Source: JBBDXA01 sp040902585 (lineage in GTDB: Bacteria > Planctomycetota > Phycisphaerae > Phycisphaerales > Phycisphaeraceae). From it: a stretch of 16,934 nt of DNA. How positions within the stretch are numbered: the first letter of the stretch is position 1; each line of letters begins with the position of its first letter. Under the pieces are notes generated by a model that had not been told where the DNA came from, ran no database searches, and worked only from the letters and a program-made list of their open reading frames with translations. Below, piece after piece: positions 7,377-14,051 of the stretch. The stretch covers positions 1-16,934 of the forward strand of contig JBBDXA010000200.1 in assembly GCA_040902585.1 (NCBI GenBank). Direction: 5' to 3'. The position numbers and the translations under genes were made by a program.

Positions 7377-9650
7377 TCATACCAGCCCTCCGCGCCTTCG
7401 CACGGCCCATGCCGAGGTCCACAGCAGTAGGATCGCGACAAGCACCCACCAGCGGTCCCACGCGGGGGATCGACGGAGCATGGCGGGACGGGTCTTTTCC
7501 AGGAACTGATCGAACTGTTGGGCGATCTGCCGGGCATCGCTGCCGGCAAGCATCACGCCGCCGGTCTCCTTGGCGATATGGTCCATCAGGTCCGGGCGGG
7601 CCGCGAGGTAAATCTGCTCGTCACTGATCGCGCGGACGGTGAACACGGTACGGGCGTTGGTATTCTCAGGCGGAGCACCTGCGATCCGCGCGGTGTAGCG
7701 GCCTTCGGCGAGCTTGCCGAGATTGATGCGGTAGCTGCCCGGTTCGTCACCGATCGGCGTGGGGTTAGCGCTGTGAGCTTCGGTTGAACCGTCAGCAAGA
7801 AGCTCCACCTGCGGCGGCTTGGCGCTTTCCTCGCGCATCAGCAGCGTGAGCGTGGCGCTCTCCGTGGTGCTGAAGGCGACTTTATCGGTGCGCAGCAGCA
7901 CATTCTGCCCCGGCAGCAGACCGACGCCCGAAACCAGCCAGCGCAGCAGACTGTGCCACAGCGAGCCGTAAAGCTCTTCCGACGGGCGGCCTTGGGCGGC
8001 AGGCGGAAGGAAGGCCCACCGCCACATGCCTGAGCCTTCGATGACAACGACGCGACCCGAGCCGTATGGCTGGTAGACCACGGCGGGCGCTTCTTCGCCA
8101 TCGCCTCCGACCGCCGTGGCCAGTATCACGGCCAGCGCCTTGCTCGCATCAACCTGTGCGGCTGAGGCCAGACTGGGCAATTCCAAAAGCGATGACTGTG
8201 CGGCGGAGCCGCCCCATTGAAGTTCCTGGCCGCGATCCGTCAGCTTCATGCGCACGCGGCTCTCGCGCGCCGGGGTCCACTTGACCGGCATCAATCGGCT
8301 CAGCTTCTGATTCACCTGGGCCGTGGGCGCGCCGCGGTAACACACCAGCGACCCCCCTTCCTGCGCGATCCAGTTGGTCAGATTCACCAGCGATGCCTCC
8401 GTCAGGTACGCGTCCGCGTCGCGACCCAGCACGACGATCTGATACCCGCGCAGCTTGTCGCCGCCCAGCACGTCTGTCACATCCGTCAGCACGCCCCACT
8501 TCTCCGTGCGCGGCAGAGCTTCACCCGGCTCTACCTTCGCGGCTCCGTCATCAGGCGCTGCCGGCTCGCTTCCGGACAGCGTGCGGCGGATGTACCGCCC
8601 CTCAGTCATCTTCACCACCGTGTCCAGCGCCACCGCCGGGTCCGTGCTCAACGTGCGAAGAAAGAACTTTGAATCCCAGTAGGGCTTGCCTTCGAGCACC
8701 AGTACGCGGATCGGCTCGTTCACGACGCGAAGCAGATACGAGCCGGTGTTGTTCGCCTGCGATGCTTCACCAGGCAGCACAGGCGCGCTGACTTCGTAGA
8801 AATATGTTCCCGGTTCGTCGTGGCTCACCATGAAGTGCGCATCGGCTGACTGGTTCGGCGTCAGGTCGATCGTATGCGAGGCCGTGGTCTTGCCTTCGTG
8901 AATGAGGCGAAGCTCGACCTTGCTTGAAACGGCCGCGCCAGCCTGACGCACGCGTACCGTCAGCGGCACCTTCTGCTTGACAAAAGCGATGTCCTGCGCC
9001 GAGCGGACTTCCACGGCGATGTCGAACTGTGACTTGTCGCCGCCGAACGTCTGTGTGTAGACCGGCGCGCCCATCGCCCTTGCCGCGCGCACTGCCTGGA
9101 GAACACGCGGCGCGCCGCCGACGTTATGCACGCCGTCCGAAAGCAGGAGCACCGCCTGGCCCTGCGGCAGATCACCTTGCAGACCCGCGACAAGTGCGGT
9201 CGCCAGATCGGTTGAGGCACCGGCCGGCTCCTTCGCCGTCAGAGCCGGCATGTCCGACACGGTGACGCCATCGGCAAAGGACATGACACGCACTTCAAAC
9301 TGATTCGACAGCGCATCAATGGCACCAGCGGCCGCCTCGACAGCGGCGGCGTATCGCGATCGGCCTCCACCGGAGTCGTTCGTCCCCATGCTCGACGTCG
9401 CGTCCACCAGGACCGTGAGCACTGGCTTGCCCTCCGGCGGCGGCACGCGGTCCACCCAGGTGGGATTCAGCAGCACATACAGCACGATCGCCATCCCCAT
9501 CGCCATAAGCGTGATCGCCAGGGTCCATCGCCTTGGCGCAATCGCCGCCGGCCGTCGCCGTGCGTACCACAACCACAACGTCACCGCGCCTGCCGCCAGC
9601 GCAAGCCAGAGCGAAGAAGGAATCAGGGGATCGAGGGTGGGGAAACTCAT
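7377..9650 (-). CDS. VWA domain membrane protein with glutamine-amidotransferase-like region
   Basis: 757 residues from ATG 9650; an in-frame TTG at 9668 is a weaker alternative, and neither has a clear ribosome site. There are two N-terminal membrane helices (about 14-30 and 42-62) and one near the C-terminus (about 735-750), so the bulk of the protein is extracytoplasmic. The VWA domain (about 76-230) has a complete metal-ion-dependent adhesion site in variant form: DATSS at 83-87 (Thr in place of the first Ser), Thr147 in the GASTDL segment, and SDG at 171-173. After a beta-sandwich-like section comes a region starting IRVLVLEGKPYWDSKFFLR and continuing to GGSLVCYRGAP. It resembles the inactive glutamine-amidotransferase-like folds common in this protein class. 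It is likely one of the VWA partners of the MoxR ATPase. The gene lies 30 nt after the BatA-like gene. Confidence 0.85.
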   Translation of the reverse strand: MSFPTLDPLIPSSLWLALAAGAVTLWLWYARRRPAAIAPRRWTLAITLMAMGMAIVLYVLLNPTWVDRVPPPEGKPVLTVLVDATSSMGTNDSGGGRSRYAAAVEAAAGAIDALSNQFEVRVMSFADGVTVSDMPALTAKEPAGASTDLATALVAGLQGDLPQGQAVLLLSDGVHNVGGAPRVLQAVRAARAMGAPVYTQTFGGDKSQFDIAVEVRSAQDIAFVKQKVPLTVRVRQAGAAVSSKVELRLIHEGKTTASHTIDLTPNQSADAHFMVSHDEPGTYFYEVSAPVLPGEASQANNTGSYLLRVVNEPIRVLVLEGKPYWDSKFFLRTLSTDPAVALDTVVKMTEGRYIRRTLSGSEPAAPDDGAAKVEPGEALPRTEKWGVLTDVTDVLGGDKLRGYQIVVLGRDADAYLTEASLVNLTNWIAQEGGSLVCYRGAPTAQVNQKLSRLMPVKWTPARESRVRMKLTDRGQELQWGGSAAQSSLLELPSLASAAQVDASKALAVILATAVGGDGEEAPAVVYQPYGSGRVVVIEGSGMWRWAFLPPAAQGRPSEELYGSLWHSLLRWLVSGVGLLPGQNVLLRTDKVAFSTTESATLTLLMREESAKPPQVELLADGSTEAHSANPTPIGDEPGSYRINLGKLAEGRYTARIAGAPPENTNARTVFTVRAISDEQIYLAARPDLMDHIAKETGGVMLAGSDARQIAQQFDQFLEKTRPAMLRRSPAWDRWWVLVAILLLWTSAWAVRRRGGLV

Positions 9651-9680
9651 CTGGATTCTGTCATTCAAGACTTACGTTTA

Positions 9681-11798
9681 TCACGTGGCAAAGGACTTAA
9701 GCACCAACACCTCCAGCATCATGCACACCGCGCAGGCGACGAGCGCCCAGGCCCATGCCCGATCTTTCTGATTCAGGTCTTCATCAGCCGCACCGCTGAA
9801 GCGCAGTTCGCGCCCGCCGCCGAGCCGCTGCATGACTGTCGCGTCCACGGAGCGCATGTCGCTCTCTTCGCGCGGTACGGCGGACGCGACGGCAAACACC
9901 GTCTGCTCGCCGCGGCGCACGCGATAGGTACCCGGCTCACCTGCCGCTGTCCAGCGCCACGCGATCATGCCGCGTTCCTCGATCAGCGAGCCTGTCTGCT
10001 CGGCCGGCTCAATCGCCAGCCCTTCCACCGCGCCGGCTTCGGGCGGCAGGTACACCGCCAGCATCTCGCCGCTATTGACGTTCGATTGCGACGCGGCATT
10101 GCCCATCAGCCGGGACACCAGTTCCTGAAGCAACGGCACAAACGCCGGGGAGGATGACAGGTTTGAATCGGAAAGGTCCGCGTTGATCACGCCCAGCGCG
10201 CCGGCGCCGCAGGCCGTGGTGACGATCGCGGCCGAGCGGTCGCTGTAGGTGGCCAGCACATCATCCTTAAGCCCGCCATCGAGCCCGCGCGAGGGCAAGC
10301 CTCCGGCGAAGCGCAGCGGCGCAGTCACCGCCGGCAGCGACTCGCCAAAGATCGAAAACGGCGACTCATCGCGCGTGACCTCCGCGAGGAACAGGCCGCG
10401 GCGCCTTTCGCCGGCCTGCGGAGGAAGAAACTCCACGGGCATGCGCATCTCCGTTCCGGCGGCCTCGGTGAGCAGCTTCAGATTCGTCGCATCCACCGAT
10501 TCGGACACGATGTAAAGCACGGGTCGACCTCGACGCAGCACGCTCAGCAGCAGGTTCACCGATTCGGGCGGCAGACGGCCGGGGTGATCGATGACGATGA
10601 GATCCGCGGCCGCGGCTTCACGGTCAAACTGCGCCGGCGCGATGCGCACGACGCGAGCGGCACCCGCGGCAGGCCTGGTGACCGCCCCTGTTTCAGATGA
10701 TCCTGCCGAGGTGGAACCCGAGCCGCCCGGCGCCAGCGCCCGCTCGACGAAATGGCTCGACGAAGCGCGCGGCGCGGCACTCTCGCGCGTCAGAAGCAGG
10801 TACGTCGGACTGGGCCGCACATCCAGTACAAACACGCGCTCATCATCGACGCGCAGGGCGTCTTCGACATCGATCAGTTTCGCCTGGCCGATCTGCCAGC
10901 CGGCGTCGGAAGGAGCAATGCTTGCCGAGAGCGTCGTCGTCATCTGCGGCGAACAGAGCTCGGTCACCTGCCGCGTGATCGAACCGATGGAAAGCTCCAC
11001 GGTGACCGTGCGGGCGGTCGCCGAGTAGTTGCCCACCTCGATCTCGACGCGCAGTTCCCGGCCCTGCTCGGCGCGCCCCTGAGCGGCGACACGCAGCAGG
11101 CCGAGGTTCGGCCGGTCGCCCTCGGCAACCGACTTCAGTTCGATCTTCGTGTCCTTCGGCAGCGGTTCGAAATCCACGGCCGACCAGTTGCTGCGCTGAA
11201 AGTCGCTGATGATCACCAGCTCCCGCTTCAACTCAGGCGCGGACTTGGCGAGCATCTGGGCGGCGAGATTGACGGCGGCCTGGGCGGCAAGGCGCTGCGG
11301 CCGGGGCTGAGCCTTGCCCAGTTCTTCGCGCAGCGCGCCGCTGTTGCTGCCGGGTGCGTCGAACAGGGCATGGGGCGTTGCGCCGGCGAGGATGACGTTG
11401 AGCTTCATGCCGCCGCCGGTGGGCAGGTACTGCGCCGCCAGCGGCCGTGCCTTTTCAAAGAGCGAGACACCGCGCGAGACCGAGCCCATGCTGGCGCTGG
11501 CATCGACGATGATGACGCGCACGCCCTCGCCGGACTCCGACGGCGAGACGAGCGGCTTTTCACTGGTCACCGGCCGGGCGAAGGCGTACACCAAGAGCGC
11601 GATCGCCACGGCCCGCAGGAACAGCACGAGAAAGTCGCGAAGGCGATAGCGGGCCCGCTTCTGCTGCACGGCCTGCAAGACGAAGCGAATGGTCGATAGC
11701 GACAGCCGCACGGGGCGCGGCCGGGTCATCCAGTGAATAATCAGGGGCAGAACCACGGCTGCGCCGGCGGCCAACATGACTGGGTGGACAAAGTTCAT
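9681..11798 (-). CDS. BatA-like membrane protein with VWA domain
   Basis: 705 residues. The N-terminus (1-75) is the characteristic BatA-type double membrane anchor: FVHPVMLAAGAAVVLPLIIH, then RPRPVRLSLSTIRFV, then a second helix at 54-73. The VWA domain starts at about 93 with VRVIIVDASASMGS (DxSxS at 99-103) and includes IISDF near 196-200. The Thr that normally completes the metal site is not evident: the expected place reads PQRLAAQAAVNLAAQML. Metal binding may therefore be incomplete. A later segment (ADLIVIDHPGRLPPESVNLLLSVLRRGRPVLYIV) resembles the glutamine-amidotransferase-like fold. A C-terminal membrane helix (about 680-700) ends in KSFAT. It is presumed to be a membrane substrate or partner of the MoxR/DUF58 pair. 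It starts 19 nt after the DUF58 stop codon; no strong ribosome site is seen before the ATG. Confidence 0.88.
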   Translation of the reverse strand: MNFVHPVMLAAGAAVVLPLIIHWMTRPRPVRLSLSTIRFVLQAVQQKRARYRLRDFLVLFLRAVAIALLVYAFARPVTSEKPLVSPSESGEGVRVIIVDASASMGSVSRGVSLFEKARPLAAQYLPTGGGMKLNVILAGATPHALFDAPGSNSGALREELGKAQPRPQRLAAQAAVNLAAQMLAKSAPELKRELVIISDFQRSNWSAVDFEPLPKDTKIELKSVAEGDRPNLGLLRVAAQGRAEQGRELRVEIEVGNYSATARTVTVELSIGSITRQVTELCSPQMTTTLSASIAPSDAGWQIGQAKLIDVEDALRVDDERVFVLDVRPSPTYLLLTRESAAPRASSSHFVERALAPGGSGSTSAGSSETGAVTRPAAGAARVVRIAPAQFDREAAAADLIVIDHPGRLPPESVNLLLSVLRRGRPVLYIVSESVDATNLKLLTEAAGTEMRMPVEFLPPQAGERRRGLFLAEVTRDESPFSIFGESLPAVTAPLRFAGGLPSRGLDGGLKDDVLATYSDRSAAIVTTACGAGALGVINADLSDSNLSSSPAFVPLLQELVSRLMGNAASQSNVNSGEMLAVYLPPEAGAVEGLAIEPAEQTGSLIEERGMIAWRWTAAGEPGTYRVRRGEQTVFAVASAVPREESDMRSVDATVMQRLGGGRELRFSGAADEDLNQKDRAWAWALVACAVCMMLEVLVLKSFAT

Positions 11799-11817
11799 GA
11801 TTCAGCAGACTCGTCGT

Positions 11818-12813
11818 TCAACCGGATCGCTCCACCAGGAACTCACCGAGCGTTTCCAGGTACGGCGTCGCCGTGGACACCCTGCGATAGTCACATCCTG
11901 ATGCCAGCGCCATCTCGCGCACTCGCCGACAATGAGCTTCAAACAGCTCAACATACATCGCCCGCACATCCTGCGGCGAGGCGTCGATTCGACCATCGTT
12001 TTCCATGCCTTCAAAACGATACGCCTGGCCGGGCGGCAGGCGTTCCTCGTCGGGATGGATCAGGTGCAGCAGCACGATCTCCCACGACTTGTGGCGAAAC
12101 AGGCGCGCGGCAGCGAACAGCGGATCTAGATCGTCCACAAGAAAATCGCTCATGACCACGAGCACGCCGCGGCGCGTGAGGCGTTGGAACAGGTCGCGCA
12201 GGCCGGTTGCCAAGTCTGTTGCGGGCTGGGTCGCGATGGTCTCGATGGCTCTTTGAATGGACTTGATGTGCGTGGCCCTGCCGCCGGGTGGGTGCAAGTC
12301 GGCGAGGCCGGCGGACAGGAGCGCCAGGCCGACCTGATCCTGCTGGCGCGAAATCAGGTGAGAAAAGGCGGTGGCGAGATACTGGGCATATTCGAGCTTG
12401 GAAAGGTTTGGAGCACCGTCCCGGTAGGGCGGTGCTTTGGCGCGCGATGACGCCGGGGCACCACCCTTGCGGGATGGTGCTCCCGCGCCTGCGAAGAGCA
12501 TGGAATGGCTCGCGTCGATGGCGAGCGTGCAGTTGAGATTGGTCTCATCCTGAAAGAGACGGATGTAGGCGCGGCCGGTGCGGGCCAGCACTTTCCAGTC
12601 CAGCCGGCGCAGGTCTTCGCCCTCGGAGTATTCGCGGTAGTCAGCGAACTCGGCAGCGCCGCCCTGTTGGCGCGAGCGGTGCCTGCCGCTGAAGGTGCCG
12701 TCGATCCGCCGGCGGGCGACCAGGCGCATGTGCGCCAGCGCTCCCAGCGCCGACAAATCGAGGAACCGGCTGGTCCCTGGCGCGCCGGTCGTGGTTGCAT
12801 CCGCGAGGCTCAT
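11818..12813 (-). CDS. DUF58 domain protein with an in-frame palindromic insert
   Basis: 331 residues from ATG 12813. This start is chosen because GGGGAG lies 5 nt upstream and it clears the moxR stop by 25 nt; an in-frame ATG at 12894 would overlap moxR. The DUF58 signature is present as YSEGEDLRRLDWKVLARTGR (about 62-81). It is followed by a VWA-like core with DASHS at 100-104, TDLATGL for the Thr, and VVMSDF. There is no membrane helix, so it is probably a cytoplasmic adaptor linking MoxR to the membrane VWA proteins. Residues 111-135 (GAPSRKGGAP to RDGAP) are encoded by the palindrome at 12410-12483. They separate the metal-site loop from SKLEYAQYL, a distance usually much shorter in this family. 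The insert keeps the frame and sits in a loop, so the protein may still work. Confidence 0.92.
   Translation of the reverse strand: MSLADATTTGAPGTSRFLDLSALGALAHMRLVARRRIDGTFSGRHRSRQQGGAAEFADYREYSEGEDLRRLDWKVLARTGRAYIRLFQDETNLNCTLAIDASHSMLFAGAGAPSRKGGAPASSRAKAPPYRDGAPNLSKLEYAQYLATAFSHLISRQQDQVGLALLSAGLADLHPPGGRATHIKSIQRAIETIATQPATDLATGLRDLFQRLTRRGVLVVMSDFLVDDLDPLFAAARLFRHKSWEIVLLHLIHPDEERLPPGQAYRFEGMENDGRIDASPQDVRAMYVELFEAHCRRVREMALASGCDYRRVSTATPYLETLGEFLVERSG
12410..12483. repeat. REPIN-like nested palindrome inside the DUF58 gene
   Basis: Two 26-bp arms (12410-12435 and 12458-12483) are inverted copies matching at 22 of 26 positions, separated by 22 nt. Each arm is also a hairpin in its own right. 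On the minus strand the first folds GCACCA/TGGTGC plus CCC/GGG around a GCAA loop with one bulged T. The second folds GCACCG/CGGTGC plus CCC/GGG around TACC with one bulged A. Both arms begin GGAG at their outer end. Paired inverted REP-like hairpins of this size are the definition of a REPIN, which is mobilised in trans by REP-associated tyrosine transposases (RAYTs). The element is read through in frame as residues 111-135 of the DUF58 protein. No RAYT gene and no second copy was seen in this window. Confidence 0.8.
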
Positions 12814-12818
12814 GTCCG

Positions 12819-12824
12819 CTCCCC
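12819..12824 (-). promoter_or_regulatory. Shine-Dalgarno site deciding the DUF58 start
   Basis: GGGGAG on the minus strand lies 5 nt upstream of ATG 12813, in the 25-nt gap after the moxR stop codon. It favours this start over the longer frame from 12894. Confidence 0.75.
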
Positions 12825-12838
12825 AGACCGAAGTGCTT

Positions 12839-13840
12839 TCACTTGGCCACGTGTTTGACCAGTTCACGAAGCACGGTGTCCGAGTTGACGCCATCGCCCA
12901 CAGCCCGGTGATTCACGATCACCCGATGCCGCAGCACGGGCACGACCAGGGACGCCACATCTTCGATCGTCGGCGCGGTGCGCCCTTCGAGCAGAGCCTT
13001 GGCCTTGGCGGCGCGAACCAGATTCTGCGAGCCGCGCGGCCCGGCTCCCCAGCCTACGTAATCCTTCACGGCTTGAATCGCTCTCGAATCCGCCGGGCGA
13101 CTCGCGCCGCACAGACGCACCGCGTAGGCCGCCACGCTCGCGGGAACCGGCACGGACCACACCAGATCACGCAGTTCAAGGAAGGCTTCGCGGTCAAAGT
13201 TGCTCTCAGGCAGCTTTGCCGTCTTGCCGCTGGTACGCAGGACAATTTCTTCTTCCTGCTGCGGCGTCGGATAGTCGATGTGAATCTCCATCATGAACCG
13301 ATCGAGCTGCGCTTCGGGCAGTGGATACGTGCCTTCCTGCTCGATCGGATTCTGCGTGGCGACGACGAGGAACGGCTCCTCTAAGGGATAAGTCTTGCCG
13401 CCCACGGTCACGTGCTGTTCGGCCATCGCCTCCAGGAGCGCTGACTGCGTTTTGGGAGCGGCACGGTTGATCTCATCAGCCAGCACCAAATTGGCGAAGA
13501 CCGGGCCCGCGCGAAAGACGAGCGTACCCGCCTGCTCATCGCGGCCGAGCAGCTCGTAGCCGGTGATGTCACTGGGCATGAGGTCCGGCGTGAACTGCAC
13601 GCGCGAGAATTTCCAGCGGAACACCGAAGCCAGCGCCTTGACCATCAACGTCTTGGCCAGGCCTGGCACACCGACAAGCAGCGCGTGTGACCCGGTCAGG
13701 GCACACGTCAGCAGCTCGTCCATCGGCGCGTCCTGCCCGACCACGACCTCGTGCAGACTCTTGCGAATCGACTGCACGCGATCGACAAATGAACCGACAC
13801 TCTGCTCCGCCAATGTCTGGCTTTCCGCAGCAAGGGTCAT
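12839..13840 (-). CDS. MoxR family AAA+ ATPase
   Basis: 333 residues, a normal length for MoxR proteins. Walker A is GVPGLAKT at 57-64, and Walker B is LVLADE at 118-123, followed by INRAAPKTQSALLEAM. Sensor 1 is ATQNP around 161-165, and the EGTYPLPEAQLDRF segment carries the candidate arginine finger Arg181. The C-terminal lid follows (about 215-333). MoxR ATPases act as cytoplasmic chaperones that work with VWA proteins in assembling or activating complexes, often by metal insertion. This is the first gene of the minus-strand cluster. A GGGAGGG ribosome site (13847-13853) lies 6 nt before ATG 13840, and a sigma70-like promoter lies about 65-90 nt upstream. The family assignment is secure; the client is unknown. 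Confidence 0.96.
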   Translation of the reverse strand: MTLAAESQTLAEQSVGSFVDRVQSIRKSLHEVVVGQDAPMDELLTCALTGSHALLVGVPGLAKTLMVKALASVFRWKFSRVQFTPDLMPSDITGYELLGRDEQAGTLVFRAGPVFANLVLADEINRAAPKTQSALLEAMAEQHVTVGGKTYPLEEPFLVVATQNPIEQEGTYPLPEAQLDRFMMEIHIDYPTPQQEEEIVLRTSGKTAKLPESNFDREAFLELRDLVWSVPVPASVAAYAVRLCGASRPADSRAIQAVKDYVGWGAGPRGSQNLVRAAKAKALLEGRTAPTIEDVASLVVPVLRHRVIVNHRAVGDGVNSDTVLRELVKHVAK

Positions 13841-13846
13841 GCGCCG

Positions 13847-13853
13847 CCCTCCC
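13847..13853 (-). promoter_or_regulatory. Shine-Dalgarno site of moxR-type gene
   Basis: GGGAGGG on the minus strand lies 6 nt upstream of the ATG at 13840. It fixes the start of the first gene of the cluster. Confidence 0.75.
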
Positions 13854-13903
13854 GGATAAGGTGTGATGAAATCGGGGAAACGTCGATCCGCAACAGGGGA
13901 GTC

Positions 13904-13932
13904 ATTTTAATCGAGAATCGCATCGATGGCAA
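13904..13932 (-). promoter_or_regulatory. Candidate sigma70-type promoter for the moxR-led operon
   Basis: On the minus strand TTGCCA (13927-13932) and TAAAAT (13904-13909) are separated by exactly 17 nt. They match the consensus boxes at four and five of six bases. Transcription would start near 13897, leaving a leader of about 57 nt before the ATG. This is the best promoter match I see in the window and it is correctly placed and oriented. It remains a sequence-based prediction. Confidence 0.6.
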
Positions 13933-14051
13933 TAGAGTTTGTTCGTAATCTTGCGATCGCAGTATTTGACTCTTGAAAATCGAACAATGAAGTGACCTCC
14001 ATGTCGATTACAATCGGAAAAGTTCATACACAACCAACGCCTGCCAATCGC

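Larger units (their letters stand above)
13841..14051. other. Divergent intergenic region
   Basis: 211 nt separate the leftward moxR gene from the rightward cytochrome gene. The central part (about 13900-14040) is noticeably AT-richer than the flanking genes. It holds the moxR ribosome site and promoter listed separately. For the rightward gene a TTGACT at 13966-13971 resembles a -35 box but lacks a convincing -10 box at 16-18 nt. A perfect GCGATCGC palindrome at 13953-13960 is short enough to be chance. No terminator or RNA gene is seen. Confidence 0.6.

Noticed and set aside
7672..7679. GGAGCACC, matching the outer end of the REPIN-like arm
   Set aside because: The match stops after 8 bases and no hairpin follows, so it is not a second copy.
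13953..13960. GCGATCGC palindrome as a possible operator
   Set aside because: It is only 8 bp, with no second copy nearby and no flanking symmetry; expected often in such DNA.
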